This document shows positions 45,088 to 53,740 of a stretch of DNA of 64,000 nucleotides, one piece after another. A program made the position numbers and the translations under genes. Location: NCBI RefSeq assembly GCF_024138125.1, contig NZ_CP099993.1, forward strand, positions 682,001-746,000, written 5' to 3'. The stretch's first letter is position 1, and the number at the start of each line of letters is the position of its first letter. This DNA is from Halorussus salilacus. GTDB lineage: Archaea > Halobacteriota > Halobacteria > Halobacteriales > Haladaptataceae. The notes beneath the pieces are model-generated. The model saw only the letters and a program-made list of their open reading frames with translations, was not told the origin of the DNA and did no database searches.

Positions 45088-46269
45088 ATGATCTCCATCG
45101 CGCTGGCGGGCAAGCCCAACGCGGGCAAGTCCACCTTCTACAAGGCCGCGACCATGGCCGACGTGGACGTGGCGAACTACCCGTTCACCACCATCGACGC
45201 CAACCGCGGGGTCAGCCACGTCCGGACCGAGTGTCCCTGCCTCGAACGCGACGAGCGATGCGGCGACGAGAACTGCCGGGCGGGCAAGCGCTACGTCCCC
45301 ATCGAACTCCTCGACGTGGCCGGACTCGTCCCCGGTGCCCACGAGGGCAGGGGACTGGGCAATCAGTTCCTCGACGAACTCACCAACGCCGACGCCATCG
45401 TCAACGTGGTCGACGCCTCGGGCGGGACGAACGAGGAGGGCGAACCCGTCGAAATCGGCACCTACGACCCGGTCGAGGAGGTCGACTTCATCGAGGAGCA
45501 ACTGGACCAGTGGCTCGCGAGCATCGTCGACCGCAACTGGGAGACGGTCGAGCGCCAGTCTCGCTCGCCCGATTTCGACATCGACGACGCGCTCGCGGAG
45601 ATGCTGACCGGGTTCGGCGCGAGCGAGGCCGACGTGGCCGCCAGCCTCCGCGAACTCGACTACCCCGAGGACCCGATCCAGTGGACCGACGACCACCGGG
45701 TCGCGCTCGCCCGCGACGTGCGCGCCCGGACCAAACCCATCATCCTCGTGGCGAACAAGGCCGACGTGGCCCCGCCGGAGAACATCGAGCGACTCCAGGA
45801 GACCGGCAAGCCCGTCATCCCCGCGACCGCCGAGGGCGAACTCGCGCTCCGACAGGCCGCCGATGCGGGCGTCGTCGGGTACGACCCCGGCGACGAGGAC
45901 TTCGAGATAGTCGGGGACCTCTCAGACGAGCAGGAGGCGGGCCTCGAAAAGATTCGGGGAGTCATGCGCGAATCCGGCGGCACCGGCGTCCAGACCGCCC
46001 TGAACGAGGCGGTCTACGGCCTGCTCGACCGAATCACGGCCTACCCGGTCCAGAACGAGACCCGGTGGACCGACGCGAAGGGCAACGTCCTCCCCGACGC
46101 CTTCCTCCTTCCCCGCGGGTCGACCCCGAAGGACCTCGCGTACGCGGTCCACAGCGACATCGGCGACGGGTATCTGCACGCCGTGAACGGAAAGACGAAC
46201 CGAGAGGTCAGCGAGAGCTACGAGCTGGAGGAGGGCGACGTGATAAAGATCGTGAGCACCGCGAAGTAG
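45088..46269 (+). CDS. ychF: YchF/OLA1-type GTPase (Obg family)
   Basis: 393 residues. G1 is GKPNAGKS (8-15), G3 is DVAGL and G4 is NKAD. A coiled-coil insert and a C-terminal TGS domain (GSTPKDLAYAVHSDIGDG) follow. The protein binds ribosomes and hydrolyses nucleotides. A CxC-type cysteine cluster (CPCLERDERCGDENC, near 50-64) is an extra feature seen in archaeal members. It is monocistronic, placed after a family B element. Confidence 0.95.
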   Translation: MISIALAGKPNAGKSTFYKAATMADVDVANYPFTTIDANRGVSHVRTECPCLERDERCGDENCRAGKRYVPIELLDVAGLVPGAHEGRGLGNQFLDELTNADAIVNVVDASGGTNEEGEPVEIGTYDPVEEVDFIEEQLDQWLASIVDRNWETVERQSRSPDFDIDDALAEMLTGFGASEADVAASLRELDYPEDPIQWTDDHRVALARDVRARTKPIILVANKADVAPPENIERLQETGKPVIPATAEGELALRQAADAGVVGYDPGDEDFEIVGDLSDEQEAGLEKIRGVMRESGGTGVQTALNEAVYGLLDRITAYPVQNETRWTDAKGNVLPDAFLLPRGSTPKDLAYAVHSDIGDGYLHAVNGKTNREVSESYELEEGDVIKIVSTAK

Positions 46270-46360
46270 GCGCGGCGCTCGGATTCGGCGTCGGTATCGC
46301 CGCGAACACGTCCGAATTCTTACGGAGCGCTTTCACGGGTCGGCGTCGCACCCTGTTCGC

Positions 46361-46906
46361 ATGACAAGCGTCGATTCCGACCTCGTCGAGAACCTCGCCC
46401 ACCACGACGACTACCTCACTGCACGGGAACTCGTCCAGTATCTCGAACGCCACCACCCGGTCGAGGGGCCCGGCGTCCCCCGGGACTTGGTCGAAGCCTA
46501 CGCCGAGGAGCTCGACTACGACCCCCACCGACTCGCGACTTCGCTCGACGACCGCACGACCGACTCGCCGACGTGGCAACCCGGAGACCGCGTCTACCGA
46601 ATCGAGGGCAACCTCAGCATCTACCCGGCGTCGTGGCACGAACGGCTCGCCGACACCACCGACCTCTCTCGGTTCGTCGAGGTCATGCTCGAAAGCGTGG
46701 CGGCCCCCGATGGGGTCGAAGTCGAGCGCGGGGACCTGGGCGTCAGGCAGGACGACCTGATAACCGCGGTCGAGATAATCGCCGAGATCGGTCGGGGCGA
46801 GGCCCACGGACTCCTCCGAGACCAGCGCGTCGCGGGCGACATCGTCCTCTACGCGTTCCAGAACCCCGAGGAGGTCGTCCGACTCCCGGAGGAGGACTCC
46901 GAGTAG
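46361..46906 (+). CDS. Hypothetical protein, mainly helical
   Basis: 181 residues with no clear domain. A helical N-terminus (LARELVQYLERHHP-like region 20-35) is followed by a segment rich in Asp/Arg and a beta hairpin around GDRVYRIEGNLSIYP (about 70-84). The remainder ends with a helical region with HGLLRDQRVAGDIVLYAF. Length and acidic bias match genuine haloarchaeal genes. Its last codon lies in a 26-base tandem duplication shared with the end of the convergent gene. A function cannot be proposed. Confidence 0.6.
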   Translation: MTSVDSDLVENLAHHDDYLTARELVQYLERHHPVEGPGVPRDLVEAYAEELDYDPHRLATSLDDRTTDSPTWQPGDRVYRIEGNLSIYPASWHERLADTTDLSRFVEVMLESVAAPDGVEVERGDLGVRQDDLITAVEIIAEIGRGEAHGLLRDQRVAGDIVLYAFQNPEEVVRLPEEDSE

Positions 46907-46952
46907 CTCCCTCCCCGTCACTCCCCGAGTAGCTCCCTCCTCGTCACTCCCC
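46901..46952. repeat. 26-base tandem duplication at convergent gene ends
   Basis: Two adjacent copies of GAGTAGCTCCCTCCCCGTCA plus CTCCCC with a single change. Each copy contains a stop codon for the rightward gene and one for the leftward gene. Confidence 0.9.
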
Positions 46953-47843
46953 GAAGAACGCCAGCAGTCGCTCGGTCACGTCGTCGGGGCGGTCGTTCTG
47001 GACCCAATGGGTCGCCTCGGGCAGGCGCTCGACCCGGAGGTCCGGAACCCACCCGTCGAGTCCTTCGGTCAGCTCCACGACGAGCGCGGGGTCGCGTTCG
47101 CCCCAAATCAGGAGGGTCGGCGCGTCGACGACCGCCGACCGCCCGCCGAAGCCCAGCCACTCGCGAATCTCTCGGCGGAGGTTCCCCCGTAACGCCGCCC
47201 GGTAGTAGTTCAGCGCCGCGGTCAGCGCGCCCGGCCGAGACGCCGCCTCCCGGTAGCGCCGGAGGTCGTCCTCGTCGAAGGTGCCTGGATTCGCGGTCTC
47301 GCGGAGTAGCCGACCCACTCCGGCACAGTCGCGCGCCCCGAGCAGGGCCTCGGGGACCAACGGAAGCTGGAAGGAGACGGCGTACCACGACCGCCGCCAC
47401 TGGTCGGAGTTCCGGCGGAGTTCCCGCCGGTAGGCGGCCGGGTGGGGCGCGTTCAGCACCGCCAACTGGTCGACCACCTCCGGATACCGGATGGCGGTCT
47501 CCCACGCGACGAGGCCGCCCCAGTCGTGGCCCACGATTCGGGCCGACGACGAGTCCCCGAAGCGGTCTATCAGCCCGACCACGTCGCCGACCAGTTCCGC
47601 GGTCCGGTAGCTTCCCACTCCAGGAGGCTTCTCCGAGCGGTTGTACCCCCGCATGTCGGGCGCGACCACCCGGTAGCCCGCGTCGGCGAGCGCGGGAAGC
47701 TGTTCGCGCCACGAGTACCAGAACTCCGGGAAGCCGTGGAGGAGGACGACCAGCGGGTCGTCCTCCTCGCCCGCGGCGACGTAGTGGAGGCGAACGTCGT
47801 TCACGACGGTCTGGCCGTGGGTCCACGCGCCGTCGAGTGCCAT
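46944..47843 (-). CDS. Alpha/beta hydrolase, epoxide-hydrolase/dehalogenase type
   Basis: 299 residues. HGFPEFW (36-42) is the HGxP oxyanion region, and GHDWGG (105-110) supplies the nucleophile Asp107. A later Asp in RDPALVVEL and His in ATHWVQNDRP (about 282) complete the triad. The Asp nucleophile points to epoxide hydrolase or haloalkane dehalogenase rather than an esterase. The cap-domain tyrosines SWYAV and NYYRAA support an epoxide hydrolase. It is cytosolic and monocistronic. Confidence 0.85.
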   Translation of the reverse strand: MALDGAWTHGQTVVNDVRLHYVAAGEEDDPLVVLLHGFPEFWYSWREQLPALADAGYRVVAPDMRGYNRSEKPPGVGSYRTAELVGDVVGLIDRFGDSSSARIVGHDWGGLVAWETAIRYPEVVDQLAVLNAPHPAAYRRELRRNSDQWRRSWYAVSFQLPLVPEALLGARDCAGVGRLLRETANPGTFDEDDLRRYREAASRPGALTAALNYYRAALRGNLRREIREWLGFGGRSAVVDAPTLLIWGERDPALVVELTEGLDGWVPDLRVERLPEATHWVQNDRPDDVTERLLAFFGE

Positions 47844-47896
47844 ACCGAAGATGTGACGGGCTAGCGATTAAGTCTTGAGGGACGCAATCGTCCGGT

Positions 47897-48283
47897 ATGC
47901 CCGACCGGTCGCGCTTCGAACTCCCACTCTCGGCGGTCCGACCGAGCCAACTCTACCTCGATGGCCGAAAGCTCGCGCTCGCGACCCGGTGGTTCGACTT
48001 CGACGACCCGAACTACGACCCCTTGCCGGTCCGCGAAATCGAGGGTCGCTGGACCCTGACCGACGGCCACACCCGCGCTTTCGTCGCGCATCTGGCGGGC
48101 GCGGACTCCCTTCGAGTGGTCGAGGACGCCGACGACCTCCCGATGGACGTCTATCGGCAGTGCGTCGAGTGGTGCGAAGCGGAGGAGGTCACCGAAATCG
48201 CCGACCTCGCGGGGCGCGTCGTGAGCGCCGAGGCCTTCGAGGAGCGGTGGGTCGCGCGGTGTCGGGCCGCGGCCGACGAGTAG
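47897..48283 (+). CDS. ParB/sulfiredoxin-like small protein, unknown function
   Basis: 128 residues. The central LTDGHTRAFVAHLAGAD resembles the DGHTR loop of ParB-N/sulfiredoxin-like domains. Before it lies FELPLSAVRPSQLYLDGRKL, typical of that fold. The C-terminal half is helical with several Cys and Trp (WCEAEEVTEIADLAGRV). It may bind nucleotide or act as a small regulator. It starts divergently from the hydrolase, with a TATA-like TTAAGTC at 47869-47875. Confidence 0.6.
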   Translation: MPDRSRFELPLSAVRPSQLYLDGRKLALATRWFDFDDPNYDPLPVREIEGRWTLTDGHTRAFVAHLAGADSLRVVEDADDLPMDVYRQCVEWCEAEEVTEIADLAGRVVSAEAFEERWVARCRAAADE

Positions 48284-48404
48284 GGCCCTCCCGCTCGCCG
48301 GTCGTCACGAACACCCCGGTCCCGACCGGCGCGGAAGACGACGGACCCGAATCGCGGATTCAGTCGGTCACGGTTCCCGCGGTCGCTCGCCGCCGATTGA
48401 CCGC

Positions 48405-49256
48405 TCAGGCCAACGGCCGGAACCACACCGCCACCAGCAACAGCGCGAGGAAGACGTACGACCCCCGGACGAGGAGCATGGTCGCCAGCGTGGGGTCTGC
48501 CCGGCGCGCGGCGAGCGCGACCGCCCCGAACCCCGCGACGGCGGCGACACTGCTCGGCGGGAAGACGGCGAGCGCCGCGAACCCGACCACGAGGACGAGC
48601 GCGGCCGTCATCAGGGCGTAGGCGGCGGTCCGGGCGCGGCGGGGGCCGAGCGCCACCGCGACGGTTCGTTTGTCGATGGAGCGGTCGTACTCGAAGTCCT
48701 GGGCGTCGTCGATCACCTTCACGCCCGAGAGCAGGACGAGGAAGACGGCGGCGAACGCCAGCGGGACCGCCCCGAGCGCGTCGGCCTGCGCGTAGTAGCC
48801 GCCCAGAATCGAGAGCGCGATGCCGAGGGGGTAGCCCGTGGTCGCGGTGACGGGGTTGGTGTCGAGCTGGGGCGCGTGGTGGTAGGCGACGAGCCACGTC
48901 GGAAGCGTGAGCAGGGCCGCGCCGGGGCTCGCGGCGAGCCACAGGCCCCCGAGACAGGCGAAGAAGAGCGCGGTCGAGGCCGCGAGCGCGCCCTTGCAGC
49001 CCCGCTCGGTCAGCGGGTGGTCGTCGTCCTCGCCGCGGACGTGGAAGTCGACGTAGCCGTCCTTGACGTGGGCGGTGTACACCGCCGCGAAGATGGCGGT
49101 CGCGTGGAGCGCTCCCGACAGGGGGGCGAACGCGCCCGCCAGCACCCCGCCGAACAGCGAGCAGGCGACCGGCGGGAGCATGAAGACGGGGTGGACCTGC
49201 GAGGCGAGCGCGCGGGTCGCGGGCGCGACGCCGGAGCCTCGACGCGAAAGTGGCAT
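48405..49256 (-). CDS. UbiA-family prenyltransferase
   Basis: 283 residues, polytopic with about eight helices. The second Asp-rich motif is complete as DDAQDFEYDRSIDKRTVAV, while the first is altered to KDGYVDFHVRGEDDDH. Such enzymes attach prenyl chains to quinones, haem or lipids (for example geranylgeranylglyceryl phosphate synthesis or menaquinone). The substrate cannot be assigned. The ATG at 49256 is chosen because upstream codons lack membrane or family character. Confidence 0.82.
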   Translation of the reverse strand: MPLSRRGSGVAPATRALASQVHPVFMLPPVACSLFGGVLAGAFAPLSGALHATAIFAAVYTAHVKDGYVDFHVRGEDDDHPLTERGCKGALAASTALFFACLGGLWLAASPGAALLTLPTWLVAYHHAPQLDTNPVTATTGYPLGIALSILGGYYAQADALGAVPLAFAAVFLVLLSGVKVIDDAQDFEYDRSIDKRTVAVALGPRRARTAAYALMTAALVLVVGFAALAVFPPSSVAAVAGFGAVALAARRADPTLATMLLVRGSYVFLALLLVAVWFRPLA

Positions 49257-49380
49257 AGACTCTCGCACAACGGGCGCACCCATAAATCTCGGGCGGAGTG
49301 AGTGTTCGTGATAGGAACGAATCTGCTCTGGAAGGAAGGATGACAGCGAGAAGCTAGCTACTGCCGTCACCGATGAGGAC

Positions 49381-49523
49381 CGCAACCGCACCGCGACCGC
49401 AGGCCACGACCCTCCCCAACCGACTGCGCTTCTCGGCTCCTCGTTTCACTCGTTGCCTGCGATGCTCATCCCTCGCGCGGTTGGCGCGGCCACTGACGGG
49501 CCGCGCCAGCACGCGCCGGGGTG
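49381..49523 (+). repeat. Family B dispersed hairpin element, copy 3
   Basis: It has GACCGCAGGCCACGACCC, TCCCCAACCGACTGCGCTTC and CTCATCCCTCGCGCGGTTGG. The terminal hairpin is GGCGCGGCC/GGCCGCGCC (49483-49491 with 49499-49507). It fills the gap between the UbiA and aminotransferase genes, antisense to both. GTCACCGATGAG precedes it, as at copy 61243. Confidence 0.82.
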
Positions 49524-49548
49524 GAAAAAGTCGCTATCCCGAAATTGC

Positions 49549-50670
49549 CTACCGAACCGCCTCGGTCGCCTCGCGCATGATTTCGACCGCTTCCTTCAGT
49601 TCCTCCGTCCCCGTCGCGTAGGAGATGCGGGCGTAGCCCTCGCCGTGCTCGCCGAACGCCTCGCCGGGGACGACGACGACGCCGCGGTCGATGACCTCCT
49701 CGACCCAGCCCTCGGGCACCTTCGGCATCGCGTAGAACGCCCCGCGGGGCGTCGGGGTCTCGAGGCCCATGTCCGAGAGGCCGTCGAGCAGGAGGTCCCG
49801 GCGCTCCTCGAAGGCGGCCACCATCTCCTCGACCTGGTCCTGCGGTCCGGAGAGGGCGGCCTCGGCGGCGTACTGGGCGGGGGCCGACGCGCAGGCCTGG
49901 GCGTACTGGTGGACCCGGAGCATGCGCTCGATTCGCTCGTCGCTCGCGGCGACCCAGCCGAGTCGCCACCCGGTCATCGAGTAGGTCTTCGAACAGGCGT
50001 TGACGACCACGACGTTGTCCGAGTCGGCGAACTCCATCGGCGAGCGGTGCTCGCCGTCGAAGACGATGTGTTCGTACACCTCGTCGGAGATACAGAGCAC
50101 GTCGTGTTCGTCGGCGATGCGGGCGAACTCCCGCATGTCGTCCTCGCTCTGGACCGCGCCCGTGGGATTGGCGGGGCTGTTGACCACGAACGCGGCGGTG
50201 TCGTCGGTGATGGCGTTCTCGACCGCCCCGGGGTCGAGGGTGAGGTCCTCGCGGAGTGCGACCGGCTTGGGCGTCCCGCCCGCGAGGTGGGTCAGCGCCT
50301 CGTAGGAGACGAACCCGGGGTCGGGGTAGACGACCTCCTCGCCCGGGTCGACGTGGGCCTCCAGCGCGATGTGGAGCGCCTCGCTCCCGCCCGAGGTGGC
50401 GATGAGGTTCTCGGGCGGGACCGAGAAGCCGTTGTCGCGCTCGTGTTTCGCGCTGATGGCCTCCCGGAGTTCGAGCGTCCCCTTGTTGGAGGTGTAGGCG
50501 TCGGCCTTCCCGGCCTCGATGGCCTCTATCGCGGCCCGACGGGCGTGCTCGGGCGTCGGGAAGTCGGGTTGGCCGAGTCCGAGGTTGATGGCGTCCTCGC
50601 CCGCCGCCTCGAACACTTCGCGGATGCCGCTGATGGAGACCTGCTCTACTCGCTCGGAGAAGTCGGTCAT
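49549..50670 (-). CDS. aspC: Pyridoxal-phosphate aminotransferase, class I (AspC-like)
   Basis: 373 residues. The PLP lysine is K228 in SKTYSMTGWRLGW. N168 in NSPANPTGAV, D196 and Y199 in SDEVYE complete the cofactor site. It is a cytosolic aspartate or aromatic aminotransferase. GLGQPDFPTPEHARRAA matches the substrate-binding N-terminus. It is followed by a family B element and preceded by the HTH-CBS regulator. Confidence 0.92.
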   Translation of the reverse strand: MTDFSERVEQVSISGIREVFEAAGEDAINLGLGQPDFPTPEHARRAAIEAIEAGKADAYTSNKGTLELREAISAKHERDNGFSVPPENLIATSGGSEALHIALEAHVDPGEEVVYPDPGFVSYEALTHLAGGTPKPVALREDLTLDPGAVENAITDDTAAFVVNSPANPTGAVQSEDDMREFARIADEHDVLCISDEVYEHIVFDGEHRSPMEFADSDNVVVVNACSKTYSMTGWRLGWVAASDERIERMLRVHQYAQACASAPAQYAAEAALSGPQDQVEEMVAAFEERRDLLLDGLSDMGLETPTPRGAFYAMPKVPEGWVEEVIDRGVVVVPGEAFGEHGEGYARISYATGTEELKEAVEIMREATEAVR

Positions 50671-50731
50671 GTGTTCGTCTGTGTCACCACGAACGATAAT
50701 TGTTGGTGGTTCGAAACCGCCGCTCGTCCCG

Positions 50732-51271
50732 TCAGGACAACCGCGCCGCGATGTCGGCCTCGGTGATGATTCCGACCGTGTTGCCCCGCTCGGTCACGAT
50801 GACTGCCTTGTTGTGACCGAGGTCGGTGCTTATCTCGTCGAGGGTGGCGCTGCGGGACTTGGTGGGGAAGCTCTCGCCCATGAACTCGCTGACTGGACGG
50901 TCGCGGGCGTCCTCGTCGACGCTCATCAGGTCCTCGAAGCTGATGGACCCGACCGGGACGCCGTCCTTGATGACGGGGAGTTGGGAGTAGCCAGCGTCCT
51001 GCATGGCGGAGACCGCCTCGCTGACCGACGCGTCGGGGCCGACGCTGACGACTTCCTCGTGCATCAGGTCGTCTGCACGGACGATGTCGCCCTCCGAGCG
51101 TTCGAGCGCGTCGACGATCCGCCGGAGCGTCGAGAGCCGGGGGTCGACGTCGCCGCCCTCGATGCGCGCGATGAGCGGCTGAGAGACGTCGGCCTGCCCA
51201 GCCAGTTCGCTCTGGGTCAGCCCGAGTTCGGTCCGTCGCTCCCGGATATCCTGGGGCGTCGGGAGTTCCAT
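50732..51271 (-). CDS. HTH (XRE)-CBS transcription regulator
   Basis: 179 residues. An N-terminal XRE helix-turn-helix (about 6-60, LTQSELAGQADVSQPLIARI) is followed by two CBS domains (about 65-115 and 125-178). CBS pairs usually bind adenosyl nucleotides, so it may sense AMP/ATP or SAM levels. It is a compact archaeal regulator of unknown targets. It lies downstream of a family A element and upstream of aspC on the same strand. Confidence 0.88.
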   Translation of the reverse strand: MELPTPQDIRERRTELGLTQSELAGQADVSQPLIARIEGGDVDPRLSTLRRIVDALERSEGDIVRADDLMHEEVVSVGPDASVSEAVSAMQDAGYSQLPVIKDGVPVGSISFEDLMSVDEDARDRPVSEFMGESFPTKSRSATLDEISTDLGHNKAVIVTERGNTVGIITEADIAARLS

Positions 51272-51362
51272 GCGACCGGATTACCACGGGTTATAGATAA
51301 AGCTTCGGACTATCGGTCGTTGGATAGCGTTTCGAGAACGGATTCCAGACAGAGATGTCCTC

Positions 51363-51699
51363 GAAAGCCCCCGCCCGCTCGCTACGAGCTACCACTTCCA
51401 AAACCGAGAACGCCCAGAAAGCCCCCGCCCGCTCGCTACGAACCCTCTGCGAACACTCCACGACTAACACCCAGAAAGCCCCCGCCCGCTCGCGGTCGCT
51501 CCGGCGGATATTCGGCGCTCTCCGCAACGCCCGCGCCGAATGGAGCCGCCGGAGACGACCACGCAAGCGCGAGCGGGCGGCCCCTTTCAGTCCCACCCGA
51601 TGGTGGACTGTGTCACCGGCCGTTTTTCGGTGGACTGTGTCACCGGCCGTTTTCCCGTGGATTGCGTCACCGGCCGATTCTCGGTGGACCGTGTCACCG
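51363..51699 (-). repeat. Family A dispersed element, copy 3
   Basis: Read on the minus strand, it matches copy 2 exactly across the GGGACTGAAAGGGGC block and, with one mismatch, across the following 3' block. In between it has the different hairpin CCGGCGG-CTCC-ATTCGGCGC / GCGCCGAAT-AT-CCGCCGG (51501-51552). It is oriented like its flanking genes and carries the 27-base array at 51607-51700. Confidence 0.9.
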
Positions 51700-51700
51700 A
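51607..51700 (-). repeat. 27-base tandem repeat linked to family A copy 3
   Basis: About three and a half copies of GGCCGTTTTTCGGTGGACTG plus TGTCACC, the complement of the array at 43202-43300. Confidence 0.88.
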
Positions 51701-51710
51701 GCGCGACGAC

Positions 51711-52076
51711 CTACGCACGCCGCGCCGGAACGCCGGTCAACAGTTGGGCGGTGTCGGTCAGGTCCCGAGTGTCAACCACCAGTTCGGCGATCTCTCGGAG
51801 CGTGAACGCGGCGTCGATGTCGCGGCCGTGACACCGGGCGTAGAGTTCGAGCCAGTCGTTGAGCGCGCGCTCCAGCAGGGCCATCTCCGCGGCGTCGAGC
51901 GGGACGAACTCGCCGGTCCGAGCCTCGACGTAGACCGCGACCGCGTCGCCGACGCCCTCCCGGAGGTATCGCAGAGCGCGCTCGTCGTCGGGCGGGTCGT
52001 CGGGCGGGTCGAACGCCTCGCGGTCCTCGCGAGCGCGGTCGGCGAGGTCGGCGATTCGCTCGCGAAGCTCGCTCAT
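51711..52076 (-). CDS. Hypothetical acidic helical protein linked to fixCX
   Basis: 121 residues, mostly charged helices (ELRERIADLADRAREDREAF, MALLERALNDWLELYARC). Two sites could bind substrate or metal: CHGRD and the ending LLTGVPARRA. It overlaps the fixCX stop by 4 bases in an ATGA junction, so it is the last gene of the fix operon. It could be an assembly or stability factor for the ETF-quinone oxidoreductase; this is inference. Confidence 0.68.
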   Translation of the reverse strand: MSELRERIADLADRAREDREAFDPPDDPPDDERALRYLREGVGDAVAVYVEARTGEFVPLDAAEMALLERALNDWLELYARCHGRDIDAAFTLREIAELVVDTRDLTDTAQLLTGVPARRA

Positions 52077-53740
52077 CCCTGCTTGAACTCGACGCCCTTG
52101 CCGCCCCGCGGGTGTTCCCAGTCGGTGTCGGCGACGACCGCGCAGGTGCCACACTCCACGCAGGGCTGGGTGTCGAGGCTGACCAGTTTCTCCTCGTCGC
52201 CGTTGGTCTTCACGGTCTCCTCGCGGTAGCACCCGCCGCCGAAGTCCTGGGCGCTGACCGGACACGCCGAGACGGCCGCGCCGCTGGCCTCGACCGAGTC
52301 GTCCCGGAGTTCGATGTGGGCGTTGCCCACGTCGGTGTCGTAGGTCAGGTCGCCGATGCGGTCGAGCAGGCTCTTTGGCTCGTAGTCGGCCTCGCCCTCG
52401 ACCGGGTCGCCCAGTTCCTCGGCGATGACCGTCGGCAACGTGACGTACGGCGTCCGAGTGTCGGGCACGATTTGGGAGAGTCTGGGCGAGGAGTACAGCC
52501 CCTCCAGTCGGTCGCCGAGAAGCGAGACCGCCCGCCTGCCCACGCCGGAGGTCAGCACCGCGTCGGCGAGGTCCGTCACGGTCTCGCGCTCGCCGAGGAC
52601 GCGCGCGGCCCGGTACCCCCGCGGTCTGAGCTTCGCCATCAGCCCCTCGTCGTAGAGCTTCTTCTCGTAGAGGTCGCCCGCCGACTCGGGGTCGTTGCGC
52701 AGGGTCGCCTCGACGAACGCCTCGCCCGCGAGCGCCCCGGCGCTCACGGCGTGGTTCATCCCCTTGATGATGGGGCCCTGAGCCTGCATCTGCCCGGCCG
52801 CGTCGCCCACGACGAGCAGGCGGCCCTCGTGGGGCGAGGGGTGGGCGGCCTTCTTCGAGTCCGGGACGAGCTTCGCGCTGTACTCGACCTCGTCGTAGTG
52901 GCCCTCCAGCCACTGGGCCATCAGGGGATGTGTGAGCAGGCCATCGAGGAGTTCGTGGGGTTCGGCCTCCTCGGCGACGAGGCTGTCGAGGTGGAAGACG
53001 GTCCCTATCGACAGCGAGTCCTCGTTGGTGTAGCAGAACCCGCCGCCGCGCACGTCGCCGAACAGGTCGCCCGAGAACAGATGGGCCTCGCCCTCGTCGT
53101 CGCCGACGCCGAAGCGGTCGGCGATCACGTCCTCGGGCACGTCCACCACCGCCTTCACGCCCTGGAACCACTCCTCGGGCTCGTCCCAGTCCATCAGGCC
53201 CGCGTCGCGGGCGAGTTCGGAGTTGACGCCGTCGGCCGCGATTATCACGTCGGCCCTGATGGGGTCGAGTTCGTCGCAGGTGACCCCGACTATCTCGCCG
53301 TTCTCCCGCAGGAGGCCGTCGACCCGGACCTCCGTGAGGAGGCCGCCGCCGGTCTCGCTCGCCAGTTCGTGGACCCTGTCGGCGACCCACGAGTCCATCC
53401 TCCGCCGGAGGACCGCGTCCGACCACTCGGTGTCGTGGTCGTGGAGGTCGGTGATGTCGAAGGTCTCGACCTGCTGGCCCGCGACGTTGTGGAGGTAGTA
53501 GTCGGTGACCGGCCGCTCGGTCGCCTCCGCGCGGAACTCGGGGAACAGGTCGTCCATGGTGTACGGCGCCGACTCCTCGGCGTAGATGAGTCCGCCCGTC
53601 ACGTTCTTCGACCCGGCCTCGACGCCGCGTTCGAGGACCAGCGTTTCCACGTCGTTTCGCGCCAGCGTCGCCGCGGCCGCCGCCCCGCCGGGCCCGGCCC
53701 CGACGACGACCGCCTCGTAGTGTTCGTATTCGTCAGTCAT
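52073..53740 (-). CDS. fixC: ETF-quinone oxidoreductase, FixC-FixX fusion
   Basis: 555 residues. VVVGAGPGGAAAAATLARND (11-30) is the FAD Rossmann motif, and GDAAGQMQAQGPIIKGMNHA is the conserved GD motif. The C-terminus has a FixX-like ferredoxin segment with ACPVSAQDF and PCVECGTC, which together should bind one [4Fe-4S] cluster. In most bacteria FixC and FixX are separate; here they are joined. It passes electrons from ETF (FixAB) to the membrane quinone. It overlaps fixB by 8 bases. Confidence 0.93.
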   Translation of the reverse strand: MTDEYEHYEAVVVGAGPGGAAAAATLARNDVETLVLERGVEAGSKNVTGGLIYAEESAPYTMDDLFPEFRAEATERPVTDYYLHNVAGQQVETFDITDLHDHDTEWSDAVLRRRMDSWVADRVHELASETGGGLLTEVRVDGLLRENGEIVGVTCDELDPIRADVIIAADGVNSELARDAGLMDWDEPEEWFQGVKAVVDVPEDVIADRFGVGDDEGEAHLFSGDLFGDVRGGGFCYTNEDSLSIGTVFHLDSLVAEEAEPHELLDGLLTHPLMAQWLEGHYDEVEYSAKLVPDSKKAAHPSPHEGRLLVVGDAAGQMQAQGPIIKGMNHAVSAGALAGEAFVEATLRNDPESAGDLYEKKLYDEGLMAKLRPRGYRAARVLGERETVTDLADAVLTSGVGRRAVSLLGDRLEGLYSSPRLSQIVPDTRTPYVTLPTVIAEELGDPVEGEADYEPKSLLDRIGDLTYDTDVGNAHIELRDDSVEASGAAVSACPVSAQDFGGGCYREETVKTNGDEEKLVSLDTQPCVECGTCAVVADTDWEHPRGGKGVEFKQG

